A stretch of 31,589 nt of DNA from an uncultured Lachnospiraceae bacterium (GCA_934438085.1 CAKSBC010000022.1:1-31589), one strand, 5' to 3'. Positions 16,037 through 25,884 are shown, counted from the stretch's first letter. The notes: generated by a model not told the origin, from the sequence alone. Numbers and translations are program-made.

Positions 16037-16971
16037 TGGAATTTACACACATATCTGTATTACTGAATGAGGTGCTCGAAGGACTTAACATTAAGCCTGA
16101 CGGTATATATGTAGACGGTACTTTAGGAGGCGCCGGACATTCCTTTGAGATAGCAAAAAGGCTTGATGCAGGCGGCAGACTCATAGGCATTGACAGAGAT
16201 GATAATGCCATAGCGGCAGCTACAAAGCGCCTTGAGCCGTATAAGGACAGAGTGACCATCGTAAGAGACAATTATCTCAATACATTAGATATCCTCGACA
16301 CACTTGGTATTAAAGCCATAGACGGCATGCTTCTTGATCTCGGAGTTTCATCACATCAGTTCGATGAAGGCGAAAGAGGCTTTTCCTACAGAGAAGACGC
16401 TCCGCTTGACATGAGGATGGACAGACGTGATGAGCTTACAGCCTTTGAGGTGGTAAACGGATATTCCGAGCAGGAGCTGTTCAGGATCATCAGAGATTAC
16501 GGAGAGGACAGCTTTGCTAAGAATATAGCAAAGCATATCGTAAGAGCAAGGAGCGAAAAGCCTATAGAGACGACCTTTGAGCTTGCAGACGTCATAAAGG
16601 CAGCAATACCTGCAAGAGTGCGTGAGGGCAAGGGTCATCCGGCAAAGAAGACATTTCAGGCTATAAGGATCGAGGTCAATGCCGAATTAGACATACTTAA
16701 GGATTCTATAAACGGTCTTATAGACGTTCTTAAGCCGGGAGGAAGGCTCTGTATAATAAGCTTCCATTCACTCGAAGATAAGATAGTTAAAAATGCATTC
16801 AGAACAGCTGAAGATCCTTGTATCTGTCCTAAAGATTTTCCGGTATGCGTATGCGGAAGAAAATCCAAGGGAAAGGTCATAACAAGAAAGGCTGTGACAG
16901 CAGGAGTCGAAGAGCTTGAGATGAATAACAGAGCTCACAGCGCAAAGCTAAGAGTCTTTGAAAAGGTATAA
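16036..16971 (+). CDS. rsmH: 16S rRNA (cytosine-1402 N4) methyltransferase
   Basis: A 311-residue S-adenosylmethionine-dependent methyltransferase (formerly MraW) acting on the ribosomal decoding site. Motifs seen are HISVLLNEVLEGL, the SAM-binding DGTLGGAGHS and GIDRDDNAI, the family-specific LLDLGVSSHQFDEGERGFSY with PLDMRMD, then KTFQAIRIEVN and ISFHSLEDKIVK. Length is standard. The start overlaps the mraZ stop by one base, so translation is probably coupled. It is usually found right after mraZ, as here. Confidence 0.97.
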   Translation: MEFTHISVLLNEVLEGLNIKPDGIYVDGTLGGAGHSFEIAKRLDAGGRLIGIDRDDNAIAAATKRLEPYKDRVTIVRDNYLNTLDILDTLGIKAIDGMLLDLGVSSHQFDEGERGFSYREDAPLDMRMDRRDELTAFEVVNGYSEQELFRIIRDYGEDSFAKNIAKHIVRARSEKPIETTFELADVIKAAIPARVREGKGHPAKKTFQAIRIEVNAELDILKDSINGLIDVLKPGGRLCIISFHSLEDKIVKNAFRTAEDPCICPKDFPVCVCGRKSKGKVITRKAVTAGVEELEMNNRAHSAKLRVFEKV

Positions 16972-17042
16972 AAGGATCTCTGCGATAAGAGCAGGATGCG
17001 GGATTGATTTGCAGCATAGATATAATTACGAAAGGGAAACTA

Positions 17043-17570
17043 ATGGGCATCAGAACCGGGAATATGAATATGAGCCGAGCAAATGACTATACAGAAAAGT
17101 ATGTCACAGAAGGCAATACCGTAAGAGTGGTTCGTGCCGAGGCTGAGCCGAAAAGACGCCGCCGTATTTCTCCTGAAGAACAAAGAAGGATAGTTCGTCT
17201 GAATCGTGAGGCACAGAGGACCAAAACAGTATCTCTCAACCGCCCTCTTTCGATCCTGCTTATGCTTTCAGTGGCAGCAGTGCTTTTTACAGGCTATAAT
17301 TATCTGTGTCTTAAATCATCTATTGATGCACACATGGATAATGTCAAGACCCTTGAGGCAAGACTTGAGAATCTCAGAAATGAGAATGATGCATTGGAAA
17401 GAAGCATCGATACATCTATAGATTTAAACCATGTCTATGATGTAGCGGTAAATGAGCTTGGAATGGTTCACGCAAACCGCAACAATATCATTCAATATGA
17501 TAAAACCGAAAGTGAGTATGTAAGGCAGTATGAAGACATCCCGTCCGCAGACACCAAACAGGAACGATAA
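17043..17570 (+). CDS. ftsL: FtsL-like cell division protein
   Basis: A 175-residue single-pass protein. AAAGGG (17031-17036) lies 6 nt before the ATG at 17043; an upstream TTG at 17004 is less likely. A basic cytoplasmic part (about 1-72, with RRRR near residue 40) precedes a membrane segment (about 74-93, SILLMLSVAAVLFTGYNYL). An extracellular coiled coil follows (about 95-125, VKTLEARLENLRNENDALE), the arrangement of FtsL, which joins DivIC and FtsQ/DivIB at the septum. Sequence identity in this family is low, so the name rests mainly on topology and position between rsmH and the division transpeptidase. The last 41 nt overlap the next gene. Confidence 0.82.
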   Translation: MGIRTGNMNMSRANDYTEKYVTEGNTVRVVRAEAEPKRRRRISPEEQRRIVRLNREAQRTKTVSLNRPLSILLMLSVAAVLFTGYNYLCLKSSIDAHMDNVKTLEARLENLRNENDALERSIDTSIDLNHVYDVAVNELGMVHANRNNIIQYDKTESEYVRQYEDIPSADTKQER

Positions 17571-19860
17571 AGGCTCCGGACGTTTGAAAAAGTATATGGC
17601 AACTAAATTGTCAGTCTCTGTTTTTCTAATAGGGCTGGCATTATTTGCATTATTAGTAAACATTTTTTTTATACAAAAAAATAATGCCGATGACTATAAC
17701 AAGAAGATATTAAGTCAGAGGCAGGCAAAATATGAATCAAGAACGCTCCCGTACAGACGAGGGGATATTTATGACAGGAACGGCAGCAGGCTGGCGTCAA
17801 GTGAAAAGGTTTATATACTCATTCTTGACCCTAAGCAGATGCATGACATGGAATATCCTATCGAGGGCGGAAATCAGGCTAAGAATATAATCGATCCGAC
17901 TGTTCAGGCCTTAAATGAATTTTTCGGCTTTGATGCTTCCGATGTAAGAGGCAAGATAAGTTCCAACATAAACTCATCATATATAAGATATCAGAAGGAC
18001 ATAAGCTACGATGACAAGCAAGCCTTTGATGAGTACGTTAAGCAAAAGAATAAGGAATATGCCTCAAGCGAGGATCAGGCGCAGAGAAAAAATAAGATAG
18101 CCGGAATATGGTTTGAGGAAAATTATAAGCGTGTATATCCTTACGGCCAGCTTGCCTGCAATGTTATCGGCTTTTCTTCCGAGGACGGAAGTGTAGGAAG
18201 CGGCGGAGTTGAGCAGTATTACAACAGCACGCTTACCGGAACAAACGGAAGAGAATACGGATATCTGGACGATGAGGCCAATCTTGAAAAGGTTATAAGA
18301 TCGGCAGTAAACGGAGACAGTCTTGTTCTCACGATAGATACTACGGTTCAGAATATTGTTGAAAAGTATCTTGCCGAGTGGAAAAACGGTGAAATAGGTT
18401 CAAAATCAGCAGCCTGCATCGTTATGAATGTTAAAAACGGCGAGGTCTTAGGTATGGCAAGTACAAGGACCTTTGATTTAAACTCACCGTACACCACAGG
18501 GGATTTCACGGATGAGGAGATATATAAATACGGTATAAATGAGGCTGTTTCTGACTATAAGCTTAAAAAACCGGATAAGACGCCTATAACGAGCACTCAG
18601 GTCACCGATTTCTACAGTGAAGAGGAGATCATGAAGCTCGGCAAGACAATAGCTATGTATCAGAACTGGAGAAATCTCTGCATAAGTGATGCATTTGAGC
18701 CGGGTTCAACACAAAAGATATTTACAGTTGCGGGAGCATTAGAGGAAAATGTTATATCCGAAAATGCTTCATTTGACTGCACAGGAAATGTCAGACTTTC
18801 GGACGGAATAAATTCCTGGAGGATAAACTGCGTAAACAGAAACGGACACGGCATACTGGATGTCATGGGAGGCATTACCCAGTCCTGCAACGTAGTAATG
18901 ATGAATATAGCCTTTGCCGAAAAGGCTGATACCTTTATGAAGTATCAGAAGATATTCGGCTTCGGCGGATATACCGGCATCGATCTTCCTGCAGAGGCCA
19001 ATACTGAAAAGCTTGGCTTCTCAGATGAAAAGATAGGCCGTACACAGCTTGCTACAAACTCCTTCGGGCAGAACTTCAACTGTACAATGATACAGATGGC
19101 AGCGGCCTATTGCTCTGTGCTTAACGGAGGCTACTATTATAAGCCGCATGTTGTAAAGCAGATACTTTCTGCAGACGGCGCTTTAAAGGAAGATGTTCAG
19201 CCGCTGCTGGTAAGAGAAACAGTTTCATCCTCTACCTGTGATTTTATTAAAAAAGCTCTTGTAGAGACTGTTGGACACGGAACAGGAAAGGCTGCAAAGG
19301 TTCCGGGCTATACGGTCGGAGGAAAGACCGGAACGGCCCAGAAGCAGCCGAGATCTGCAAAGACCTATGTTGTAAGCTTCTGCGGCTTTGCGCCTGCAGA
19401 GGATCCGTCAATACTTTGCTATGTTATAATTGACGAGCCTAATCTTCCCGGAGAGGAAGCAGCGCACAGTTCATTTGCCTCAAATATTTTCTCAAAGATC
19501 ATGGCAGAGGTATTGCCTGCTATGAATATTTATCCTGATGGTACGGTTGATGACAGCGAGGCGGCTTCACCGGAGACAGTGCTTCCTAGTGCAGAGGGTG
19601 ATTCAAGGATAACCATGGGGACCGGGCTTGATGCTTCTGCTGCAAGTGAGCAGACGGAAAGCGACGGAAGCATTGACATAATATCAAACGAAAACGGAGA
19701 GACGGTACATGAAACCGTTCCGGCGGATGCTGTCAATATAAAGACAGAAACAGCTTCGGATGAGTTTATTCAGGGAGGCACAGACGGAGAAATATCTGAT
19801 GTGCCTGAGATGCTTCCGGAGGATAGCAGTGAAGAATACGCGCCGCAGCCGGAGGAGTAA
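17530..19860 (+). CDS. ftsI: Septal peptidoglycan transpeptidase (class B penicillin-binding protein)
   Basis: A 776-residue protein with one N-terminal membrane segment (about 28-48), a dimerisation/pedestal domain (LPYRRGDIYDRNGSRLA near 74) and a penicillin-binding transpeptidase domain. Active-site motifs are Ser393-x-x-Lys396 in EPGSTQKIFT, Ser452-x-Asn454 in TQSCNVVMM, and Lys599-Thr-Gly in GGKTGTAQ. It should crosslink septal wall with FtsW as partner. I see no PASTA domain. Instead the last 115 or so residues are acidic and rich in Ser, Glu and Asp. It could be called FtsI, PbpB or SpoVD; position in the vegetative cluster favours division, and sporulation use cannot be excluded. The start overlaps ftsL by 41 nt. 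An internal ATG at 17596 is a less likely start. Confidence 0.93.
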   Translation: MKTSRPQTPNRNDKGSGRLKKYMATKLSVSVFLIGLALFALLVNIFFIQKNNADDYNKKILSQRQAKYESRTLPYRRGDIYDRNGSRLASSEKVYILILDPKQMHDMEYPIEGGNQAKNIIDPTVQALNEFFGFDASDVRGKISSNINSSYIRYQKDISYDDKQAFDEYVKQKNKEYASSEDQAQRKNKIAGIWFEENYKRVYPYGQLACNVIGFSSEDGSVGSGGVEQYYNSTLTGTNGREYGYLDDEANLEKVIRSAVNGDSLVLTIDTTVQNIVEKYLAEWKNGEIGSKSAACIVMNVKNGEVLGMASTRTFDLNSPYTTGDFTDEEIYKYGINEAVSDYKLKKPDKTPITSTQVTDFYSEEEIMKLGKTIAMYQNWRNLCISDAFEPGSTQKIFTVAGALEENVISENASFDCTGNVRLSDGINSWRINCVNRNGHGILDVMGGITQSCNVVMMNIAFAEKADTFMKYQKIFGFGGYTGIDLPAEANTEKLGFSDEKIGRTQLATNSFGQNFNCTMIQMAAAYCSVLNGGYYYKPHVVKQILSADGALKEDVQPLLVRETVSSSTCDFIKKALVETVGHGTGKAAKVPGYTVGGKTGTAQKQPRSAKTYVVSFCGFAPAEDPSILCYVIIDEPNLPGEEAAHSSFASNIFSKIMAEVLPAMNIYPDGTVDDSEAASPETVLPSAEGDSRITMGTGLDASAASEQTESDGSIDIISNENGETVHETVPADAVNIKTETASDEFIQGGTDGEISDVPEMLPEDSSEEYAPQPEE

Positions 19861-19876
19861 CAGATAGGAGTTAGTT

Positions 19877-20908
19877 ATGGAGCTTGTAATTGATATAAAT
19901 AATCTTGCTATAGTCTTTCTTACAATAGGTATAGCATTTACCTTAACTGTGCTTATGGCACCGAGTTTTATCCCTATGCTTCATAGGTTTAAATTCGGAC
20001 AGGAGGTAAGAGAGGAAGGACCGCAGAGCCATCTTAAAAAGCAGGGCACACCTACTATGGGCGGCATAATGTTCCTTATATCAGGAACAGCTGCGGCAGT
20101 TATGGGCTTTATAGCATTCGGACAGGCAGGAAATGATGCTCTTCAGGTACTCTTTCTTATGATAGGCTTCGGAGCAGTCGGCTTTGCTGATGATTTCCTC
20201 AAGATCAAAAAGCACAATACAGACGGCCTAAAGCCAAAGCAGAAGCTCTTACTTCAGCTTGTTATCGCATTGATCTTTTCAGTATGGGCGTTTTACAGTG
20301 TTGAAGAGGGACATTCACAGGGAAGAGTATACATTCCGTTTACCGGAAATCATGATACTGCATTATATATCGATCTTCCTGTATGGATCTTCGTTCCTTT
20401 TGTGATATTTGTTATACTCGGTACGGACAACGGGGTTAACTTCACAGACGGACTCGACGGATTGAACGGTTCGGTCACAGCGGTGGTTGCAGGATTCTTT
20501 ATGATGCTGGGACTTGCAAATAAAACACCGGGACTTTCAATCGTTGCTGCAGGAATACTCGGCGGCCTTTTGGGATATCTTCTGTTCAATGTATTTCCGG
20601 CTAAAGTATTTATGGGAGATACAGGTTCACTGGCACTCGGAGGCTTTGTAGCCGCAGCGGGAGTAGTGAGCGGAATGGAGCTTTATATACCTATATTCGG
20701 CTTCATTTACATGATCGAGGTAATATCGGTAATAATTCAGGTGACATATTTTAAAAAGACTCACGGAAAGAGATTTTTTAAGATGGCACCGATACATCAT
20801 CATTTTGAACTTTTAGGAAACTCTGAGACCAGGATCGTTGCAGCATTCACAATAGTGACCCTGCTGCTATCGGCAGTTTCATTCTTAGGGGCAGTCTACA
20901 TCAGATAA
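19877..20908 (+). CDS. mraY: Phospho-N-acetylmuramoyl-pentapeptide transferase
   Basis: A 343-residue polytopic membrane enzyme that makes lipid I from UDP-MurNAc-pentapeptide and undecaprenyl phosphate. Motifs seen are KKQGTPTMGGIMFL, the aspartates of GFADDFLKIKK, NFTDGLDGLNG, FMGDTGSLALGG and the APIHHHFEL histidine cluster. About ten hydrophobic segments are visible. AGGAG (19866-19870) lies 6 nt before the ATG, and the gene follows ftsI by 16 nt, so it is in the same operon. Confidence 0.97.
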   Translation: MELVIDINNLAIVFLTIGIAFTLTVLMAPSFIPMLHRFKFGQEVREEGPQSHLKKQGTPTMGGIMFLISGTAAAVMGFIAFGQAGNDALQVLFLMIGFGAVGFADDFLKIKKHNTDGLKPKQKLLLQLVIALIFSVWAFYSVEEGHSQGRVYIPFTGNHDTALYIDLPVWIFVPFVIFVILGTDNGVNFTDGLDGLNGSVTAVVAGFFMMLGLANKTPGLSIVAAGILGGLLGYLLFNVFPAKVFMGDTGSLALGGFVAAAGVVSGMELYIPIFGFIYMIEVISVIIQVTYFKKTHGKRFFKMAPIHHHFELLGNSETRIVAAFTIVTLLLSAVSFLGAVYIR

Positions 20909-20973
20909 TATGCTGATGGATCTGAAATAGTATAAACATATCAATATAAGCTAAACATAAAAAGGATCTGGCT

Positions 20974-22335
20974 ATGAGAGAGAGCAAAAAAGTATTAATA
21001 GGAGGAACGGGCAAAAGCGGCATAGCAGCTGCTAAAATGGTACTCGCCATGGGCGGCGAAGCACTTATCTACAACAGCAATGAGGATATCGATCAGAATG
21101 CTGTATTAAGACAGTTTAAGGATACGGATAAGGTGGAGCTTGTAAAGGGTGAGCTAAGACCTGTGCATTTAAGAGGTGTTCACCTTGCAGTTTTAAGTCC
21201 GGGAATCCCGTTAAGTGCTGATTTTATAAATGTTATAGACAGGGCTAAGATACCTATCATAGGAGAGCTTGAGCTTGCATATCAGGCATCTAAGGGAAAG
21301 CTTGCTGCTATTACAGGAACAAACGGCAAAACGACCACAACTGCGCTTGTTGGAGAGATTTTGAAAAAGCAGTATAAGGATGTTCACGTTGCCGGAAATA
21401 TAGGCAATCCTTTCTCAGCAGAGGCATTGGCAACATCTGATGATTCGGCTACAGTTGTCGAGGTCAGCTCATTTATGCTTGAGACTATCAATGACTTCAG
21501 ACCGCATGTAAGTGCAATACTTAATATTACGCCTGATCATCTGGACAGACACCTTACAATGGCAAACTATATACGCTGTAAAGAAGCTGTGACTATGAAC
21601 CAGACTGAGGAGGATTTCGTTATTCTCAATCATGCGGACAGCATACTTCGCGACTTTGCCGCATCTAAGGAGCTTAAGGCCAAGGTGGTATGGTTTTCAT
21701 CCAAGGATAAACCTGACGGTGATGCCTTCTGGCTTGACGGCGATGATATAATGTACAGAGAAGCCGGCATTGAGAAAAAGCTTATAAATGTGCATGAATT
21801 AAATCTCTTGGGAACTCATAATTATGAGAATGTCATGGCTGCGGCAGCAGTGGCTGTAAAGATGGGAGTAGCTGTCGACAAAATCATAGAGGCATTAAAA
21901 GAATTCAGAGCCGTCGAGCACAGGATAGAATTTGTCAGAGAACGCTGCAAGGTCAAATACTATAATGATTCGAAGGGAACCAACCCGGATGCAGCTATAC
22001 AGGCATTAAAGGCTATGCCGGGACCAACTATACTTATAGCCGGAGGCTATGATAAGCATAGTGAATATGACGATTGGGTAAAGCTTTTTAACGGCAAGGT
22101 CAAAAAGCTTGTCCTTATGGGTCAGACAAGAGATAAGATAGATGAATGCTGTAAGAAATACGGCTTTAATGACATTGTTTATGTTGAGGACATGAGCGAG
22201 GCTGTAAAGACCTGCGCTTCCTATGCGGAAGAGGGAGATTACGTTCTGCTCAGTCCGGCCTGCGCAAGCTGGGGAATGTTTGCAAACTATGAGGAAAGAG
22301 GCCGCATTTTCAAGGAATGTGTAATGGAGCTTTAA
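20974..22335 (+). CDS. murD: UDP-N-acetylmuramoyl-L-alanine:D-glutamate ligase
   Basis: A 453-residue cytoplasmic ATP-dependent ligase adding D-Glu to UDP-MurNAc-L-Ala. It has an N-terminal nucleotide-binding domain (GGTGKSGIAAAKM). The P-loop GTNGKTTTT (115-123) belongs to the central domain, with the metal-binding TPDHLDRH and YYNDSKGTNPDAA. The C-terminal domain contains LLSPACASWGMFANYEERG, typical of MurD. It lies 65 nt after mraY with AAAAGG before the ATG. Confidence 0.97.
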   Translation: MRESKKVLIGGTGKSGIAAAKMVLAMGGEALIYNSNEDIDQNAVLRQFKDTDKVELVKGELRPVHLRGVHLAVLSPGIPLSADFINVIDRAKIPIIGELELAYQASKGKLAAITGTNGKTTTTALVGEILKKQYKDVHVAGNIGNPFSAEALATSDDSATVVEVSSFMLETINDFRPHVSAILNITPDHLDRHLTMANYIRCKEAVTMNQTEEDFVILNHADSILRDFAASKELKAKVVWFSSKDKPDGDAFWLDGDDIMYREAGIEKKLINVHELNLLGTHNYENVMAAAAVAVKMGVAVDKIIEALKEFRAVEHRIEFVRERCKVKYYNDSKGTNPDAAIQALKAMPGPTILIAGGYDKHSEYDDWVKLFNGKVKKLVLMGQTRDKIDECCKKYGFNDIVYVEDMSEAVKTCASYAEEGDYVLLSPACASWGMFANYEERGRIFKECVMEL

Positions 22336-22373
22336 TAATAAAGACTGTACACATTGCCTGCAAGGAGACTTAA

Positions 22374-23627
22374 TTGGCTGAAAGAAGAGACAGACAAAAA
22401 ACAGTATATTCGGCAAAGAGCGGCACGGCATACAGAGTTGAGCGCGGTCAGGTCATAACAGACAGGCAGACTGTTAATAACAATGTTTCCGTAAAAAAGT
22501 CGGGAGCCAGATATTTTTATGACTACAGTCTGCTGTGTGCATTGATACTATTGTTTGCAATAGGACTTATAGTCATATATTCGAGTTCTCAATATATGGC
22601 TTTTCAGGAAAAAAATAATGCTACCTTCTATTTTAAACGTCAGCTCACGATAGGTGGCTTCGGACTTATTGTTGCAGTTGCAGCATCACTGTTTGATTAC
22701 AGACTGTTAAAGGGCATACTTTCAAGAATCGCGTATATCGGATCGTGCGGAATGCTTCTGTTCACACTGATTTTAGGTCAGGCATCGCACGGAAAAACTA
22801 GATGGCTGCAGCTGTTTGGAAGCTCATTTCAGCCTACAGAGCTTGCAAAGATAGGACTTATCATATTCCTTGCCGCCTTTGCGGCTGAACGCGGTCCTAA
22901 TATGAACAAGACAAAAAACTGGGTGAGAGCAGCGATATACGGAGCGATTCCTGCACTTTTAGTAGGTTCACAGAACATAAGCTCCGGTATAATAGTAGCA
23001 ATGATCACAGCAATAATGCTGTTTATAGCGCTTGATAATTACGTTGTTTTCTTCGGACTTTTAGCTGCGGCAGGAGCATTTGTAGCAGGCCTTAAGCCGG
23101 GACTTCATTGGCTTATTCTTCGAAGCGGTATGACAGAAAGCCCGTCACACTACGCACTTAAGCGAGTATTCGGCTGGGCTGCGCCTGAAATCTTTGAAGG
23201 AGATGCATATCAGACTGTTCAGGGACTCTATGCCATAGGCTCCGGCGGTATGACCGGACACGGGCTCGGAGAAAGTATACAGAAATACGGAGCCATACCG
23301 GAGGTGCAGAATGATATGATATTTACTATCGTCTGCGAGGAATTCGGATTTATAGGAGCGGCTACGATAGTGCTCTTGTACATTTACATATTGGTAAGGA
23401 TCTACAATATAGCGATAAATGCCAGAGACCTGTTCGGAACCATGCTATGCACCGGCGTTATGGCGCATTTGGGACTGCAGGCTGTTCTGAATATTGCGGT
23501 CGTAACAGCTGTTATACCGAATACCGGAGTAACACTGCCGTTTATCAGCTACGGAGGCTCGGCGGTCTTGTTCACCATGCTGGAAATGGGACTGGTATTA
23601 AGTGTGGCGCACAGGATAAAGGTTTGA
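22374..23627 (+). CDS. ftsW: Septal peptidoglycan polymerase FtsW (SEDS family)
   Basis: A 417-residue SEDS-family glycosyltransferase that polymerises lipid II at the septum with the transpeptidase encoded at 17530. It starts with TTG (22374), preceded 5 nt upstream by AAGGAGA. A basic cytoplasmic tail of about 45 residues precedes about ten membrane segments. Family signatures are GLIVIYSSS early, GSSFQPTELAKIGLI in the middle, and the late NTGVTLPFISYGGSA. It could also be classed as SpoVE or RodA, but its position between murD and ftsQ supports FtsW. murG, the usual next gene, is missing here. Confidence 0.95.
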   Translation: MAERRDRQKTVYSAKSGTAYRVERGQVITDRQTVNNNVSVKKSGARYFYDYSLLCALILLFAIGLIVIYSSSQYMAFQEKNNATFYFKRQLTIGGFGLIVAVAASLFDYRLLKGILSRIAYIGSCGMLLFTLILGQASHGKTRWLQLFGSSFQPTELAKIGLIIFLAAFAAERGPNMNKTKNWVRAAIYGAIPALLVGSQNISSGIIVAMITAIMLFIALDNYVVFFGLLAAAGAFVAGLKPGLHWLILRSGMTESPSHYALKRVFGWAAPEIFEGDAYQTVQGLYAIGSGGMTGHGLGESIQKYGAIPEVQNDMIFTIVCEEFGFIGAATIVLLYIYILVRIYNIAINARDLFGTMLCTGVMAHLGLQAVLNIAVVTAVIPNTGVTLPFISYGGSAVLFTMLEMGLVLSVAHRIKV

Positions 23628-23646
23628 GACAGTATTTTAACAACAG

Positions 23647-24432
23647 ATGAAAAAAGAAGCGGATATAATCTATCTGAAAAAAAGAAATATTAAGCACTGG
23701 ATAATAGTGCTTATTTTTCTTGTTATAATTCTGATCGGAGTTAAGCTGCGTGTTACAAATGTCACTGTAAAAGGAAATCCGGTGTATTATACCGAGGAAG
23801 AAGCCAAGGATCTTGTTTTCAGCGATTATTGGGATTCCAACACGGTGCTCTGCTTTATAAAAAGCATAAGAGGCGATAAAAAGACGCTGCCGTTTATCTC
23901 GGATTATAAGATCTCATTGACCGGTCCTAACAGCTGTGACCTCATAATATACGAGAAAAAGCCGGTTGGATGTATTAACTTTATGAGCAGCTATATGTAT
24001 TTCGATAAGGATGGAATACTTATAGAAAATTCCGAGGAACGCCTCGATGACATCCCTGTCATAAAAGGCGTGAATTTCGGATACATAGTGCTCGGGAAAA
24101 AGCTTCCTGTAGCAGATGATGAGCTTTTTACGGACATCATGAATATTACGCAGCAGTTAGCGGAGAAGAATATTGGATGCGGTAGCATTACCTTTGATGA
24201 ATTTAAAAATATAACTTTAAGTCTTGATGATGGAAATATTGATGTTTATATAGGACAGAATGATTATCTTGAAGTCAAAATATCCGCACTTTCAGACATG
24301 CTTCCGAAGCTTGAAGAAAGAGAATTGGCGGGAACGCTTGACCTAAGCGGTTATCAGGACAGCAATAAAGATACGGCTGTAAGCTTTAAAGTCAGAGACA
24401 GCGGCCAAGCGGATAATACAGAAATAGAGTGA
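23647..24432 (+). CDS. ftsQ: Cell division protein FtsQ/DivIB
   Basis: A 261-residue bitopic protein. A short basic cytoplasmic end (1-17) precedes one membrane segment (about 18-36). The extracellular part begins with a POTRA domain (LRVTNVTVKGNPVYYTEEEA and onwards to about 105) and continues with a beta region (YMYFDKDGILIENSEE, IPVIKGVNFGYIVLG), as in DivIB. It bridges FtsL/DivIC to the septal enzymes. No clear Shine-Dalgarno is visible before the ATG; the gene starts 19 nt after the ftsW stop, so translation may depend on ftsW. Its place directly before ftsZ supports the call. Confidence 0.9.
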   Translation: MKKEADIIYLKKRNIKHWIIVLIFLVIILIGVKLRVTNVTVKGNPVYYTEEEAKDLVFSDYWDSNTVLCFIKSIRGDKKTLPFISDYKISLTGPNSCDLIIYEKKPVGCINFMSSYMYFDKDGILIENSEERLDDIPVIKGVNFGYIVLGKKLPVADDELFTDIMNITQQLAEKNIGCGSITFDEFKNITLSLDDGNIDVYIGQNDYLEVKISALSDMLPKLEERELAGTLDLSGYQDSNKDTAVSFKVRDSGQADNTEIE

Positions 24433-24582
24433 TTTTTTCGGTTAAGGCTGAAACAGTTAGTGTCTTTGAATATTAACATAATAAAACATAATAAATTCGT
24501 AAGCTAAGAGCCTTAAAAGCGCTTGAAAAAAGCGTTTAAAGAGCTTATATTTAATAAGAATACTGTAGAAGAGGACAAGTAC

Positions 24583-25833
24583 ATGTTAGAAATAGTAGTT
24601 CCGGAAAGTGAATCAGCGGCAAAGATCATAGTTGTCGGTGTAGGCGGTGCAGGTAACAATGCCGTTAACCGTATGATAGATGAGAATGTTGCCGGTGTTG
24701 AGTTTATAGGCGTAAATACAGATAAGCAGGCTCTTACATTATGTAAGGCTCCTACAGCTATGCAGATCGGTGAAAAGCTCACCAAGGGTCTCGGAGCCGG
24801 AGCTAAGCCTGAGGTTGGAGAAAAGGCGGCAGAAGAGAATGCCGACGAGATCCAGAATTCGTTCAAGGGTGCAGACATGGTCTTTGTTACCTGCGGAATG
24901 GGAGGCGGAACCGGAACCGGTGCTGCTCCTGTTATTGCCGGCATTGCAAAGGAAATGGGCATACTTACAGTAGGTATCGTTACAAAGCCTTTCAGATTTG
25001 AAGCAAAGCAGCGTATGCAGAATGCTATTCAGGGCATTGATCATTTAAGAGATAATGTAGATGCGCTCATCGTTATTCCTAATGATAAGCTTCTTGAGCT
25101 GGTTGACAGACGTACAACTATGCCTGAGGCACTCAAGAAGGCTGACGAGGTACTTCTGCAGTCAGTTACAGGAATCACTGATCTTATCAATGTTCCGGGA
25201 CTTATTAACCTTGACTTTGCCGATGTTCAGACAGTTATGAAGGATAAGGGCATAGCTCATATCGGTATCGGTAAGGCAAAAGGCGATGACAAGGCACTTG
25301 AGGCAGTTAAGCAGGCAGTTGCTTCACCGCTTCTTGATACATCTATTGAAGGCGCTTCTGACGTTATTATCAGCGTTAGCGGTGATATCAGCCTTATTGA
25401 GGCAAATGAAGCAGCAAGCTATGTTGAGGAGCTTGCAGGTGAGAATGCCAACATCATCTTTGGTGCTATATATGATGAGAAGGCTCAGGACGAATGTACT
25501 ATCACTGTTATTGCCACTGGTATAACAGAGAGCGCAAAGCCTGCAGCTAATAAGCCTGCAAAGACAAGCATATTCGGAGGAAGCACAGAGTACAGACCAC
25601 AGTCAAAGCCTCAGTTTACACCATCAGAGAACCCGACAGTCAGAAAAGAGCCGGGTATTCAGATAGGCTGGGGATCAGGCAGCTCAAACAGTGCACCTAA
25701 TCAGGCGCCAAGACAGCAGTACACACAGCCTCAGGAGCAGCGCGAGCCACAGGCAAAGGAATTTCCTTTCAGATCACAGATGAATAAGGAAATGACTATC
25801 AATATTCCTGATTTCCTTAAGAACAGAAGATAA
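24583..25833 (+). CDS. ftsZ: Cell division GTPase FtsZ
   Basis: A 416-residue tubulin-like GTPase that forms the Z ring. AAAGIIVVG-type core motifs are seen as KIIVVGVGGAGNNAVNRM, the tubulin signature GGGTGTG (107-113), and NTDKQAL. The globular part ends near 320; a Gln/Pro/Ser-rich linker (about 320-395) leads to the conserved C-terminal peptide TINIPDFLKNRR that binds membrane anchors. GAGGA (24571-24575) lies 7 nt before the ATG at 24583. An in-frame TTG at 24523 would add 20 unusual residues and is rejected. No ftsA precedes it, so another anchor such as SepF is presumably used. Confidence 0.97.
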   Translation: MLEIVVPESESAAKIIVVGVGGAGNNAVNRMIDENVAGVEFIGVNTDKQALTLCKAPTAMQIGEKLTKGLGAGAKPEVGEKAAEENADEIQNSFKGADMVFVTCGMGGGTGTGAAPVIAGIAKEMGILTVGIVTKPFRFEAKQRMQNAIQGIDHLRDNVDALIVIPNDKLLELVDRRTTMPEALKKADEVLLQSVTGITDLINVPGLINLDFADVQTVMKDKGIAHIGIGKAKGDDKALEAVKQAVASPLLDTSIEGASDVIISVSGDISLIEANEAASYVEELAGENANIIFGAIYDEKAQDECTITVIATGITESAKPAANKPAKTSIFGGSTEYRPQSKPQFTPSENPTVRKEPGIQIGWGSGSSNSAPNQAPRQQYTQPQEQREPQAKEFPFRSQMNKEMTINIPDFLKNRR

Positions 25834-25852
25834 TAAAATTTATTCGACAATG

Positions 25853-25884
25853 AAGCCGGAGCACAAGATGCCCCGGCTTTTTCA
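25853..25884 (+). terminator. Terminator of the division cluster
   Basis: An 11-bp stem with one mismatch (25853-25863 with 25869-25879) and a 5-nt loop is followed by a T-rich tail. It lies 20 nt after the ftsZ stop. Confidence 0.9.

Noticed and set aside
24513..24962. 149-codon open frame on the minus strand
   Set aside because: Antisense shadow of ftsZ.
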